Shown here: one piece after another, positions 20,045-31,230 of the stretch
How positions within the stretch are numbered: the stretch's first letter is position 1
How the letters are laid out: every line of letters starts with the position of its first letter
Source of the DNA: Portulaca oleracea
Lineage: Eukaryota > Streptophyta > Magnoliopsida > Caryophyllales > Portulacaceae
Direction of reading: 5' to 3'
Length of the DNA: 64,000 nt
Assembly: GCA_029582165.1 (NCBI GenBank)
Contig: CM055877.1
Span: 40,892,749-40,956,748 of the forward strand
The notes under the pieces: model-generated
Database searches by the model: none
The model's input: only the letters and a program-made list of their open reading frames with translations
What the model was told of the DNA's origin: nothing
Made by a program: the position numbers and the translations under genes

Positions 20045-23000
20045 TTAACATCTTAAGCTAGACGATACATACCTCAAGTCATACGGGATCGACGAGGACG
20101 TAACATGCGGCCTTCTCCTCAATTTGGCCTGTGATGTAGGGCTTAAGTCGCTGCCGGTAGACTCACTCCAAACTTCCACAGCTCCATGAGGATATGCTTT
20201 CATAACTTGGAAAGGCCCGGACCACCTGGATTTCAGCTTTCCTGGGAATAATCTCAACCTTGAGTTGAACAAAGGACCATGTCGCCTTCCTTGAACCTCT
20301 TTGGCAAGATGAATTTGTCATGCCACTTCTTGGTCCTTTCCTTGTAAATCCTCGAACTCTCATAAGCTTGCAACCTCAATTCCTCCAATTCTTGCAATTG
20401 AAGCATTTGCTTCTCACCGGTTGCCTTTGCATCAAAATTCAGAGTACGGACAGCCCAAAATGCCCGATGTTCCAACTCCACGGGCAAATGACACGGCTTC
20501 CCATACACCAACCGGAATGGAGTGGTGCCAAGGGGAGTTTTGAACGCCGTGCGGTACGCCCACAAGGCGTCGTCAAGCTTCAATGACCAATCCTTCCGAG
20601 ATCGGTCAACCGTCTTCTCGAGGATGCTCTTCAACTCCCTATTCGAAAGCTCTACTTGCCCGCTTGTTTGAGGATGGTACGGTGTTGCCATCCTATGGAA
20701 CACCCCGTACTTCTTCAGGAGAGTTTCTAGCGACGGCCATTTAAAATGGTACCATTATCGCTCAATAAGGCTCTAGGAGTGCCAAATCGAGCGAAAATGT
20801 TCTTCTTGAGGAATTTGATGACGACCCTTGAGTCATTGGTCGGAGATGCAATCGCCTCCACCCATTTGGACACGTAATCCACAACAACAAGGATGTAGAG
20901 GTTCTTGTGAGATGGAGGGAAAGGACCCATAAAGTCTATTCCCCACACGTCGAAGAGTTCAACCTCAAGAATTCCGTTTTGGGGCATCTCGTGCCTCTTA
21001 GAAATGTTACCCATCCGTTGACAACGATCACATACTAAAACATACTCCCTTGCATCCTTGGTGAGGGTCGGCCAATAGAAGCCGGCTTGCAAGACCTTGG
21101 AAGCGGTCTTATCGGGGCCGAAATGTCCATCATAGGTAGTAGAATGGCAATGATGTAGCACCCCTTGAACTACTTCCTCCGGAATGCATCTCCGGTAGAC
21201 CCCATCGGCACATAACTTGAAAAGAAGTGGTTCCTCCCAAACAAAGCTCTTCACCTCGAATAGGAACCTCTTCTTTTGTTGATATGACAAGTCCGGTGGC
21301 AACACTCCACACACAAGATAATTGACGTAGTCGGCATACCATGGAATGAATGGGGTACATACGGCCATGAGCTTCTCTTCCGGGAAGGAATCATCAATAG
21401 GAAGCGTCTCTTTCGGAACATCCTCCAATCGAGAGAGATGATCGGTCACCACGTTCTGCAATCCGGGCTTGTCCCGAATTTCCAAATCGAACTCTTGGAG
21501 TAACAACACCCAGCGAATAAGCCGAGGCTTAGAGTTCGACTTCTTCATGAGGTGTCGAATAGCGGCGTGATCGGTGAACACAATCACCTTGGAGTTGATC
21601 AAGTATGGTAAAAACTTCTCCAAGGTGAAAACGACCGCCAAGAACTCCTTCTCCGTGGTGGCGTAGTTGACTTGAGCCTCATCCAGAGTTCGGCTCGCAT
21701 AGTAGATGGCGACAGGCTTGCCATCTCTCCTTTGCCCCAAAACAGCCCCCAATGCGTAATCACTCGCATCACAAATCACTTCAAACGGCAAACTCCAATC
21801 CGGGGCTTTCATAATAGGCGCAGTGATCAAAGCTTCTTTCAACCTGTTGAAAGCACTCAAGCAAACATCATCAAATATAAAAGGCACATCCTTGACAAGC
21901 AATCGGGTGAGAGGTCTAGCAATTTTTGAAAAATCTTTTATGAACCGTCGGTAGAAACCAACGTGTCCAAGAAAACTCCTAACACCCTTAACAGAAGTTG
22001 GAGGTGGTAATCTTTCAACCACCTCAACCTTTGCTTTGTCAACCTCAATGCCTTTGCTTAACACAACATGACCAAGGACAACACCCTCCTGTACCATGAA
22101 ATGACACTTCTCCCAATTCAAAACCAAATTCACTTCTTCACATCGAGACAACACTTTAGCAAGATTTCTCAAACAATGATCGAAAGAATTGCCATAGACT
22201 AAAAAATCATCCATAAACACCTCCATAATGTCCTCAATAAAATCAGAGAAAATGCCATCATGCATCGCTGAAAAGTAGCGGGTGCATTACATAACCCAAA
22301 TGGCATTCTCCTATAGGCAAATATACCGTAAGGACATGTAAAGGTGGTCTTTTCCTGATCACTAGGGTGGATAGGGATTCGAAAAAACCCAGAATACCCA
22401 TCTAGATAGCAAAAGAATGAATTATTCGCCAATCTTTCAAGCATTTGGTCAATGAAAGGAAGAGGGAAATGGTCTTTCCGGGTGGCATCATTCAACTTGC
22501 GGTAATCAATACACATCCTCCACCCCGTGACAGTCCTGGTAGGAATTAACTCATTGTTGTCATTTTTCACCACAGTCATCCCCCCTTTCTTAGGCACAAC
22601 ATGCACTGGACTTACCCACTCACTATCACAAATAGGGTAGATAATCCCAGCATCAAGTAATTTCAAGACCTCTTTTTTCACCACCTCTTTCATGTTAGGG
22701 TTTAACCTTCTTTGGCTTTGAATGGTGGGTTTATAATCATCTTCCATCAAAATTCTATGCATGCAAAACGAGGGACTAATTCCTTTAAGGTCATTTATGG
22801 TATAGCCAATGGCCTTACGATGCGACCTAAGGACTCTCAATAGTGAATCAATCTCAGCATCATTCAAGTTTGCATTCACAATCACAGGATAAGAGGAATC
22901 GGGGCCAAGAAATTCATACCTTAGGGAAGAAGGGAGAGGTTTCAGTTCTACCTTTGGAGCTTCCTTCTCGCTCGAAGCTTGCTTGTTATTACTTTCAACC

Positions 23001-24315
23001 TCTAGTACCTCCACCGTTTCCAGCGTTGGGGGAACTTCTGGGGATGCCTGCAAGAGCTTCTCACAATGGGCAACCTCAGGATCGTGATCCTGGGTTTTAC
23101 TGTTAGACAACAAACAAAGCTCAAGAGGATCGTGAGAACGAATGTTAGAGCTATCATCCCTAAGAATGGAATCAATGATATCCACTCTAAAGCAATCATC
23201 AGAAAATGCAGGGAATTTAGCAGCTTCAAACAAATTAAACTCGGCTTTCTCACCTCCTATACTAAAGGACATCCTACCATTCTTCACATCAATGCAACAC
23301 CCAGCCGTAGCCATGAAAGGTCTACCAAGAATAATAGGGGTACGGGTGTCTTCCTCCATCTCTAGGATAACAAAGTCAACAGGCACAAAGAAGCTACCCA
23401 ACTTAATGGGGACATCTTCTAAAATTCCTATGGGAAACTTGACCGATCGGCTACTAACCTGAGGGAAATGGTAGTGGGCTTTAGTTCACCCATACCAAGC
23501 TTTTGGGACAAAGAAAGGGGCATCAGACTCACACTAGAACCAAGATCACATAATGCACGGTCTATGGAAATCTTTCCAACTTCACAGGGAATGGTGAAGC
23601 TACCGGGATCCTTAAGCTTCGGGGGAAGCTTATTTTGGAGCACGACACTACACTGTTCCGTCAATGCCACTGTCTCATGCTCTTCCAACTTCCTCTTGTT
23701 TGTCAAAATTTCCTTCAAAAATTTAGCGTAGGAAGGCATTTGAGATAGGGCATCGGTGAAAGGAATGTTAATATGAAGCTTCTTGAGGACCTCCAAGAAC
23801 TTCCCAAATTGCTTATCACTTTTAGCCTTAGCCAATCTTTGAGGGAAAGGCAAGGGTGGAGTGTAAACTCTTTGGGGAACTCTTGTTGCATCCTTAGGAA
23901 CTTCTTTCTCAATTTGCACACCAACATCAATCACAGGTTCTTTAGGAGGCACATTTACCTCTTCATGCACATCATTACTCACATCAGCATTCACATCATT
24001 CACAACATTCTCAACTTCAACTACATTCTCAGCAACATCATCATCATGCACATCAACAACAACATGCTCATCACACACAGCCCTAGGCCCCGCCAATTGC
24101 GTCCCGCTTCTTAAGGTTATGGCATTGCATTGGTCCTTTAGGTTCGCAACAGGTTGGCTAGGTAGCTTTCTTGGAGGAGTGGTGGAAGTACTAGCCTGAC
24201 TAGCAATCTGAGATTCAAGCATTTTGTTGTGAGTGGCCAACTGGTCAACTCTATCAACTAAAAGCTTGATAGTCTCTTCTTGCTGGTTTTGAGACACAAC
24301 CATACGTTCCACCAA
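20045..24315 (-). pseudogene. Athila-like pol: protease, RT, RNase H, integrase (frameshifted)
   Basis: Minus-strand domains in order are as follows. The protease has LCDLGSSVSLMPLSL (about 23560) and IILGRPFMAT. RT has WRMCIDYRKLN (about 22510), [14 protein letters not shown] and the catalytic FMDD (about 22215). RNase H has [15 protein letters not shown] and [10 protein letters not shown]. Integrase has the HHCC zinc region ([17 protein letters not shown]) and the DDE residues in DFMGPF, LLSDNG and the Glu of [11 protein letters not shown]. It ends with [14 protein letters not shown], after which frames are lost. Frame breaks occur near 23430, 22230, 20720 and 20260. All catalytic residues I looked for are present, so decay is by indels. 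Confidence 0.88.
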
Positions 24316-24375
24316 TGCCCTCCAGTCAGCCTCTTGGGTTTGTCGAGGTTGGGTTTGGGGTTGGGCTTGTTGTCT

Positions 24376-25659
24376 TTAGAAACCGGGTGGTCTTTGGGTC
24401 TGTTGTTGTTGGTGCGGTCCCGTAGGATTGTTATTCCGATAGGAAAAATTAGGATGATATCTCAATCCCGGGTTGTAAACATTAGAGTATGGGTCAAAGT
24501 TCTGTCTTGGGTTTCCAATATAATTGGTCTGGTCCGAGGTCTCGAGAGTAGCTAACCCAATAGGACAAAACAAGGTCTCATGCTCAAATGAATTACAAGA
24601 AGCACACGGTAGGGGAGGATTGGGGTTTACATGCAAACGGTCTATCTTCTGAGTCACAGCATCTATTTTAGCATTTAAAACTGAAATGGCATCGACATCA
24701 TACTTACCTCCCGTTCTAGAAGAACGGGGCTTGAACCATTGATGACTGTTGGATGCCATTTGCTCAATTAGAGTGTGGAGCTCATTAACTCCCTTACTCA
24801 TGATGCTCCCCCCAGCTGCTGCGAGAATCATCGCCCTCAACTGATCATCCACTCCATTGTAGAAAGCATGGATGGGCACCCATGGCTCAAGACCATGATG
24901 TGGACACCGGCGAAGTAGATCCTTGAACCGTTCCCAAGCCTCGTACAGGTTCTCATCCGGCTCTTGGACAAAGGTGGATATTTGGTTGCGAAGGCTTGTC
25001 AGCTTACTTGGTGGGAAATATTTGTTAAGGAATGCGCTCGCCATCTGTTTGAAAGTGGTGATGGAGTTCGGCGGAAGAGAGTCTAGCCACTCCCATGCTC
25101 GATGCGGAAGAGAGTCTAGCCACTCCCATGCTCGATCTTCCAAGGAAAATGGAAACAACCGCAGCTTGATTGCATCCGGTGAAGCCCCGTTCGCCTTAAA
25201 CGTATCACACGCCTGGCGGAAAATTCGAAGGTGTCGGTTGGGGTCCTCACTAGGGTGACCACGAAATGGCGACGCCTTGACCAGATTAATCAAGGAGTTC
25301 TTCAGCTCAAAATTAGTGTTGGTGATGTTGGGAGGGTTGATGGCTGTGGGAGGATCTGTGACGTTTGGGGCCATGTATTGTTGCAATGTCTTCGGCTGTG
25401 CTTCTCCACCGGCCATTTTTGATTGTGGTGCAAATGTCTCTTCTTGTTTCTTGCTAGCTTCATCTAGTCGCAGTCTCTTCAAGCGTGAATGGAGAGTACG
25501 TTCAATCTTGGGATCGAACTCAAACTCCGGAATCTTTTGCATACACCGGAAGTACCTAGTAAAAACAAGAAATGAAACACAATAAGTCACAAGAAAAAGA
25601 AAGAAAAAGGAAGAAAATAAAATAAAAAAAAACAGCTTAGTCAATCTAAGAGTCTTCAC
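24376..25659 (-). CDS. Athila-like Gag
   Basis: A 427-codon open frame. The first 40 residues are hydrophobic and upstream-like, so the true start is probably the Met at MAGGEAQ, about 80 codons in. The Gag core has FRGHPSEDPNRHL, AWEWLDSLP, FLNKYFPPSKL and EAWERFKDLL. A CX2CX4HX4C zinc knuckle (CASCNSFEHETLFC) lies near residue 360. An exact 33-bp tandem duplication (25071-25136) repeats HRAWEWLDSLP. The frame stops at 24376 and then continues in phase into the protease region, so one stop separates it from pol. Confidence 0.85.
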   Translation of the reverse strand: MKTLRLTKLFFFILFSSFFFLFLVTYCVSFLVFTRYFRCMQKIPEFEFDPKIERTLHSRLKRLRLDEASKKQEETFAPQSKMAGGEAQPKTLQQYMAPNVTDPPTAINPPNITNTNFELKNSLINLVKASPFRGHPSEDPNRHLRIFRQACDTFKANGASPDAIKLRLFPFSLEDRAWEWLDSLPHRAWEWLDSLPPNSITTFKQMASAFLNKYFPPSKLTSLRNQISTFVQEPDENLYEAWERFKDLLRRCPHHGLEPWVPIHAFYNGVDDQLRAMILAAAGGSIMSKGVNELHTLIEQMASNSHQWFKPRSSRTGGKYDVDAISVLNAKIDAVTQKIDRLHVNPNPPLPCASCNSFEHETLFCPIGLATLETSDQTNYIGNPRQNFDPYSNVYNPGLRYHPNFSYRNNNPTGPHQQQQTQRPPGF

Positions 25660-25680
25660 TTAATGGCTACTTGGGACAAA

Positions 25681-25699
25681 GTCCCCAACAACGGCGCCA
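25681..25699 (-). other. Primer-binding site of the Athila-like element (tRNA-Asp type)
   Basis: The minus strand reads TGGCGCCGTTGTTGGGGAC, six bases after the LTR end. TGGCGCCGTTGCCGGGGA-like sites are the known tRNA-Asp type of this lineage. Confidence 0.75.
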
Positions 25700-25705
25700 A
25701 AAACT

Positions 25706-27009
25706 TGACAGGGCCGCAAGCGCACGGGTACTATTGTAGCAATGTCAAGGTCGATCCCACAGGGACTAGGTCTAGTAACTCAGTGAACTATCCCTCTACT
25801 TGATTGCTAAGCCAATCGGGTTGATGATTTTTTTAATGAATTCTAATGAATTAACTAGAACTAAAGTGGACTAGAAAGGATTAACTCGAGGTAATTCAAT
25901 GGATGAAGACTTCTAGGGTTTTACTCACCTAACAACAGGGTTTGAAAGCCAGATTAAAGCGTGCACAAGTAACTCAAACGAATCAAGAATCGATAACCTC
26001 TAAATTCTATCGCCCTTTCGATGCTAAATAGAATTATTCTGACTAACCTAATCAACAACTTTCGTCTGCTTTTCAGGTTAAACAAAATTGAGGGTCTAAA
26101 CAAGGTCGGGTTATCTATTAACTCCCTAGTCTACTACTCCTTTTTCAACTTTCGTAGGCCTAGGTAGAAGGGTTGGTGGTCAAATTCCCCTAATTCACCT
26201 TTCGTACTTCTTAGGTTAATTTCTGAATTACAAACATCCAAGGCCTTAAGAACATTCGTAAGTAGGAAAGAACGCAACCTACTATTGATTCAATTGAGCA
26301 TTCAAGTACAAACTAAAACATTCCTAATCAAACTCCATATTGAATGGTTCATAAAACCCTAGAAAGAACGAAATCTACTCACAAGTATTCATTGAAAACA
26401 AGAAATACGTTCTAAACATGTAATCAATTCTAGAATTAAGGAAGGGAAAGCGAGAAGAGTAAAGCAAACACTAAGGAGAAATTCGTAGGATTCTCTCAAG
26501 AACTTCTCAAGAGTGCTGCGTGCTTCTTCTTGAATTCCAAATCTTCAATGTCTTCCAATTGATTCTTGATGAATGGAGGTGTTTTTGGTGAAGAATTCCT
26601 CTCCAATCTCTCTCTTTTCTGCCCAGAATAACTGATAAATTGCCGTCCCAGCCTTTCCCCTATTTTATTCCGTGAGAATAACCGCCAGCGCGAGAAAGCG
26701 GCATCAACCACGGTCCGTGGCTTCCACCACGGGCAGCCCGTGGTTGGCGCTGTCTCGCGATTCCCTGCTCGTTTCTGGCTGAAATTTTTACCACGGTATC
26801 CACCGTAGTTGATGCCCGTGGTACCCTTGGACTTACCAAATTTGCTCCAAAAATCACCTTTTTGGCCCTAAACCTGAAAATCAACGCCAAAAACGCAAAG
26901 ACCAAGCGTAAATAGAGAAATGGGAACGATTAAACACTTCTTTAGCCAAAAATGACCATGATTATGCTTCTAAAATACCCAAAAATAAGTGCAAATAATG
27001 CACTTATCA
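25706..27009 (-). repeat. 5' LTR of the Athila-like element
   Basis: The 1304-bp LTR begins TGATAAGTGCATTATTTGC on the minus strand and ends CGGCCCTGTCA, next to the primer site. It contains one intact double-hairpin module at 26708-26743, a worn second one at 26791-26822, and a TATA-like AATAAAATAGGGG at about 26660-26672. Confidence 0.85.
26708..26743. promoter_or_regulatory. Double-hairpin module in the Athila LTR, upstream of a TATA-like box
   Basis: CCACGGTCCGTGG plus CCACGGGCAGCCCGTGG lie about 270-300 bases into the LTR on the transcribed strand and roughly 40-80 bases upstream of AATAAAATAGGGG. The position suggests a promoter-proximal element, but function is inference. Confidence 0.4.
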
Positions 27010-27821
27010 ATAGGAAAAGCATTACATTTACTAGACAAAAGGTATACCCATGTGCTACGAGTACAATCATCTACAATTGTTAAAAAAGAGTGAAAACCAT
27101 CATATGTATGTACTCTAAAAGGCCCCCAAATATCTACATGTAGCAACTCAAATTTATTTATAGCTCTACTGGTGCTGGAGGGGAAAGGCAATCTATGTTG
27201 CTTTGCTTGGGGACAAATCTTGCAAACTGATGTGCTAGGAATACTGGATATTCCAGGAATCATTGTGAGACATTCAGAAGAGGGGTGTCCTAGTCTGCAA
27301 TGCCAAATTTCTGATGTGGAGAGAAGAGCACAACCATTTTCTTGTTTTTCAATTGTGGCCTTGTTTTTAGAGGGATTATTGGCCAAGTAAAGACCTCCTT
27401 GTTGCCTACCAAGGGTTAGATGTTGTGTCTTCATAGGGTCCTGGACATAACAGTTTTCAGGAGTGAAAATCAAACTTGTTTTAAGGTCTTTAGTTAATTT
27501 GTAGGCAGAAATCAGATTAAAATGGAAAGCAGGAACATGCAAGACATTTTGGAGAGTGATGCCAGATTGTAATGTAACGTTTCCTACATTCTTTACTGGT
27601 ACTTGCTCACCATTGGGCAATGTAATAAAGCAAGAAGTAATAACAGGTACAAAAGAGGAAAAAAGATGTATATGAGGAGTTATATGATCAGTTGCACCAC
27701 TATCAATTACCCATTGCACATTCTCACTATCAGAGGTTAAACAGAAGGATTTACCTGCCAAGAATGCTGACTGTTGTGGGTCTATCTGGTCAGAAATGTG
27801 CACGTTCTGCTTGCCAAGAAG
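27010..27821 (-). pseudogene. Copia protease, GAG-pre-integrase and integrase start
   Basis: In the gag frame, after a second in-frame stop near 27822, the minus strand reads the protease motif DSGATDHIT (about 27705). It then reads the zinc-type HCRLGHPSSECL and CKICPQAKQH, and the integrase core start LLHVDIWGPF (first catalytic Asp) and STWVYLL. Coding ends where the Athila-like element inserted. Confidence 0.88.
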
Positions 27822-27947
27822 CTACATCAGCTGTGTGTATTCCTCATTACTCAGTGTGTGCCTAGACATTTCTTGATTTTCAGATGAAGAAGATGCAATC
27901 TCTGAAGTGGTTTGAACATTAGCAACAACTTTCTGAGACTTTTCAGC

Positions 27948-28877
27948 TTATTTTCTGGCTAGTTTGAAGCATTTTTCAGCAGGGTGTCCCGGCTTCTTGC
28001 AATAGTAGCAGTAGGGTCTTTTGTTTTGATTAGAGCTACTATTGGGAGGCCTAGGTGCAGACTGGGTTGATGAGTATCCAGAATGTCCAGGATTTCCCTG
28101 AGTGTTATAGCTAGAATACCGAAGAGAATCACCATAATGGTTCCTTGGATTTTGATTTCTAGACACATTAAACACCATCGATCCTTCATCAGGGTTAGAA
28201 GGTTTCTTTATATTTTGTTGTTGCTCTTCTTGAAGAACAATACTGGAAGCTTGGTTGACCCTTGGCAAGGGTGTGATCATCAGAATATTGCCCCTTACTG
28301 TTCTGTATTGTTCATTCAATCCCATCAGAAATTGAAATAATTGCTGTCTAACTATGAGCTTAGATGCAGAACAATCTGATAGACAGTTGTAGGGTATGAT
28401 GACCATAACATATTCATCCCAGACTTGTTTACATTTTGTGTAGTAACTCGAGATAGACAAGTTTCCCTGACTGAGGTTACTCATTTCTTGTTGCAATTGA
28501 TATATTTTTGCACCTTGATTATAGCTAAACCTTTCTTTGAGGTCAACCCAAATCTCAGCTGCTGTTTCTGTGTAAAGAATGCTAGATGCAATATCTTTTG
28601 TAACAGAATGAAGAAACCAAGAAACAACCATGCTATTACACCTTTCCCAAAAAGGTAATAGAGGATAATTGTCCGCAGGTTTTGCAATCTTTCCTTCCAC
28701 AAAGGTTAGTTTGTTTTTGGCTTTCAAAGAAACAATACATGATCTACTCCATTGACCATAATTTGACCCGGTTAATGGCTCATTTGTGAGTCTAAAATTG
28801 GGGTTGTCTGAATGGTGCAGGAACAAGGGATGATCAGGATTAATTACTACTGGAGTTATAGCCTTTTCTTCGCCCAT
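27948..28877 (-). CDS. Copia Gag
   Basis: A 309-codon frame from an ATG 168 bases after the primer site. It contains the copia Gag pattern SNYGQWSRSCIVSLKAKNK, WVDLKERFSYNQGAKIYQL and YYTKCKQVWDEY, followed by a Ser/Asn/Gln-rich linker and a CX2CX4HX4C zinc knuckle (CYYCKKPGHPAEKC) near the C-terminus. A TAA ends it where the copia polyprotein normally continues; downstream codons stay in the same frame. Gag would bind element RNA and form cytoplasmic particles. Confidence 0.87.
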   Translation of the reverse strand: MGEEKAITPVVINPDHPLFLHHSDNPNFRLTNEPLTGSNYGQWSRSCIVSLKAKNKLTFVEGKIAKPADNYPLLPFWERCNSMVVSWFLHSVTKDIASSILYTETAAEIWVDLKERFSYNQGAKIYQLQQEMSNLSQGNLSISSYYTKCKQVWDEYVMVIIPYNCLSDCSASKLIVRQQLFQFLMGLNEQYRTVRGNILMITPLPRVNQASSIVLQEEQQQNIKKPSNPDEGSMVFNVSRNQNPRNHYGDSLRYSSYNTQGNPGHSGYSSTQSAPRPPNSSSNQNKRPYCYYCKKPGHPAEKCFKLARK

Positions 28878-29033
28878 GGTGAAAAAAGAAAGACCAAACA
28901 GGAAAAGAGAGAAAGGCTAAAAACACGAGGAAACAAGGAAGAAGAAAGGAGGAAAGATATCACCAGAGGATAAAGAAAAGTATCAGCAGAAGATACTCGA
29001 GATGATGAACCAGCAGGATGATCCAAACATAGT

Positions 29034-29045
29034 GCTCTGATACCA
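29034..29045 (-). other. Primer-binding site of the copia element (tRNA-iMet)
   Basis: The minus strand reads TGGTATCAGAGC directly after the 5' LTR. It is the well-known complement of the initiator Met tRNA 3' end used by plant copia elements. Confidence 0.92.
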
Positions 29046-29290
29046 TGTCAAAACTCCCAATCTTCCTTATAACAACCTCATCATATTTGTGATCAAATCA
29101 TACAAAGAATGACTTTATTGATGCTCAGCAAATTCTGAGTCTATTTCCTGTTGGAACAAACAGAAGAAACGATCCCGATTTATAGGGACAAAGAGAAGAG
29201 GAAAGAAAACAAACAGAAAATAAACTAACTACCTAAACAAGAACTTATCAAACCTAATAAATAACAATCTAACTGTCCTTCCCGCCAACA
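29046..29290 (-). repeat. 5' LTR of the copia element
   Basis: The 245-bp LTR starts TGTCAAAACT and ends GCCAACA on the plus strand. The minus-strand TATAAAT box lies at 29178-29184. Confidence 0.92.
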
Positions 29291-29819
29291 ACTTCCATCA
29301 CCCTTTTTTTACCCAGATCTCTTCAAGGAGAGCAGTGAAGTCAAAATGGGGAGAGGTTTTCTGGGTCTTCTCAATAATGGCGGAATGCAAGGAAGAGAGA
29401 GAGAGAGAAGGGCTTTCTGTTTTCTGGGGTTTTCTGAGAATGAGGAGGGGGAGGATTGAAGAAGATGAAGAAAGTAAAAACGGGATTTGGGATTTTTAGA
29501 GAGAGAAAAAAGTTTGTATTATTCAGAGCAATATAGGTAAAAGTTTGTATTATTCAGAGCAACATAGGTAAAAGTTCGTATTATTTTTTTTAAATCAATG
29601 TGGATGACGTGGCAAAGTCAAAACAACCAGGCGCGTGACTCAGCCGCCACGTCAGACCGCCACCGAGTTAAGTTCAACTTAACTCGGTGGCGTACTATTG
29701 GGGGCAACAGGGGGTCAAAGTTCGTATTATTAATCACCAAATCAAAAGTTCATATTATTAAGTCTTATATGGCCAAAAGTTCGTATTATTATAATCCAAT
29801 TTTCCTTACCGACAATGAT

Positions 29820-30645
29820 ATACATCTTGCCAATAATTATATCTACCCACTTGAGGTTTGTTGTAATGGCTTTTATATTTGTGAAATAATTTTTGTCTTA
29901 CCTCATATAAGATCTAAGTGTTTTTTATTCTACCCTAGATTTGCTATAATAATTATTACATACAATACCTGTATCGAATAATTTTTACCCTACCACGCAA
30001 TAGTTGTAATTGATTTTTACTTCATTTGTTATAGCTGTAAATATTCGGACAAATCCCCGAACCTGAAACCTGTCCGAATTTCAAATTCGGACATTTTGTG
30101 GTGTCCGAACCCAGACTGAATTGTCCAAATTTGTCTGAACCCGAATTTGTTCGAATATAACCAAACCTGAATTTACACTAAACCTACACATAATTCTAAT
30201 ATTTTGTCCAAATTCTAGTGTTTGGACACTGTCCGAATGCATCCAAATTTGTTTGAACCCGAATTTGACACAAAATTCGGACGTCTGAATTTCTTACCCC
30301 AAACCCGAAGCCGGCCCGATTTTAGATTTTAAATTCAGACAAAAAAAATGATGATCAAACCCGGTTTAATTCGGGTTGGACAAATTCGGGTATTTAAGTC
30401 GAACGGTTTTTTGCCAACGCTATGTTGTAGTGTTGCAGTAACACTTACAACAAACCTTCAGGTAGGGTAAAAATCACATTAAAGTTTATGTGAGATAATT
30501 ATTTCAGAAATGTGGGGTGTGTAATAATTATTACGCCAAACTACAGATAGGATAAAAAACACTTAGAGCTACTGTGAGGTAAGGTAAAAATTATTTCACA
30601 AATGTGGGGTGTGTAAAAACTATAATAGCAAATCTTAAACAAGGT
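29820..30645. mobile_element. Worn inverted-repeat element (MITE-like) around a TCCGAA-rich core
   Basis: The left arm (about 29850-30015) and right arm (about 30420-30640) are imperfect inverted copies. They share, on opposite strands, TTTGTGAAATAATTTTT, TCTAAGTGTTTTTTAT and GTAATAATTATTACA. The core is the degenerate repeat below. Ends and target duplication cannot be fixed by eye. Confidence 0.45.
30045..30410. repeat. Degenerate TCCGAA / ACCCGAATTTG simple repeat
   Basis: Words such as TCCGAATTT, ACCCGAATTTG and AAATTCGGAC recur about every 12-25 bases. Similar sequence occurs at 60-330. It is non-coding. Confidence 0.65.
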
Positions 30646-30658
30646 AAATGTAATTTAA

Positions 30659-30920
30659 GCTCCATTCTTTTATACACTGTGATGCGGTGCGGTGTAATGG
30701 TGCGGTGCGGTGGAATTTGAAAAAGTGTGGTGAAGTGTGGTGGGTTGTAGTGAGTTGTGGTGGGAGTTGTGGTAGGTGAGGTAGGTAAAGAGAGAATGTA
30801 AAAAGTAAGAAGATATTTTGGTAATGATTGTGGTAAAGTGTGGTGAAATATGGTAGAGTATTGAGTAGTACGGTATGGTGCGGTACCGCACCGCAAGTTA
30901 CCGCATAAAAGAATGGGGCC
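30659..30920. mobile_element. Small MITE with GCGGT-rich ends
   Basis: The left end CTCCATTCTTTTATAC and the right end, whose complement is CCCCATTCTTTTATGCGG, form terminal inverted repeats. Both are followed inward by GCGGTGCGGT words, giving about 262 bp in total. The interior is GTGGTG-rich. No clear target duplication is seen, and the superfamily is not assigned. Confidence 0.55.
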
Positions 30921-30972
30921 TACATCTTGTTGTGTGACACACTGACACAATAAATCCATATTTTTTATTATA

Positions 30973-31228
30973 CTCCCTCCATTTCATATTAATTGTCACA
31001 ATTTTGATTTTCACGGCTCCAATGTCACTATTTGATTGATAATTTCTTACATAATATGTTACTAATAATTGCAACATTATACTTTTATGATAAGATTTGT
31101 TGTTACGAATCTAATGATGGTAATTTTATATAACAACTCATTATATATATTGATAAACTTATAGTCAAATTTTTTGAAATTTGACTGCACGATTTCTAAA
31201 TGCTACAATTAATATGGAACGGATGGAG
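30973..31228. mobile_element. Stowaway-type (Tc1/mariner) MITE
   Basis: It begins CTCCCTCCATTTCATATTAA and ends with the inverted GGAACGGATGGAG. TA flanks both sides (30971-30972 and 31229-31230). This is the classic plant Stowaway end and target. Confidence 0.85.
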
Positions 31229-31230
31229 TA

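Larger units (their letters stand above)
15581..27009 (-). mobile_element. Athila-like Ty3/gypsy element with third ORF, 3' LTR missing
   Basis: The right end is a full 5' LTR (25706-27009). Then come a tRNA-Asp-type primer site, gag, protease, RT-RNase H, integrase, a hairpin cluster, a third ORF and a long 3' non-coding region. The left end stops at a purine tract (GGAGGGGT on the minus strand) plus CA, the two bases expected at the start of the lost 3' LTR. No second LTR and no left target duplication are present. Gene order and the third ORF place it in the Athila lineage. It interrupts the copia integrase gene. Confidence 0.88.
4724..29290 (-). mobile_element. Ty1/copia LTR retrotransposon, nested and defective
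   Basis: The terminal repeats (4724-4977 and 29046-29290) begin TG and end CA, and the element is flanked by the 5-bp target duplication ACTTC (4719-4723 and 29291-29295). Its minus-strand body reads 5' LTR, tRNA-iMet primer site, gag, protease, integrase, reverse transcriptase, RNase H, polypurine tract, 3' LTR, which is the copia order. Two later insertions cut the integrase gene: one between 6960 and 15227, the other between 15580 and 27010. Without them the element would be about 4.9 kb, a usual copia length. The LTRs differ by about five substitutions plus one 9-bp duplication in the left copy, so the insertion is not recent but not ancient. Confidence 0.93.
4160..29802. mobile_element. 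Foldback (long inverted repeat) element, split by a copia insertion
   Basis: The outer arms, 4160-4420 and about 29520-29802, are near-identical inverted copies. They start with AATTGGATT and its complement. Weaker inverted similarity continues inward almost to the copia insertion (4421-4723 and 29296-29520), including GA-rich and GGAGAGCAGTGAAGT blocks. Without the insert the element would be about 1.07 kb of nearly pure inverted repeat. No transposase remains, and no convincing target duplication is visible at the ends. A long-TIR Mutator-like or other MITE is possible, but the superfamily is not assigned. Confidence 0.7.

Noticed and set aside
29830..30040. Target duplication for the foldback element
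   Set aside because: No matching 8-10 bp direct repeat could be found next to 4160 and 29802, so none is claimed.
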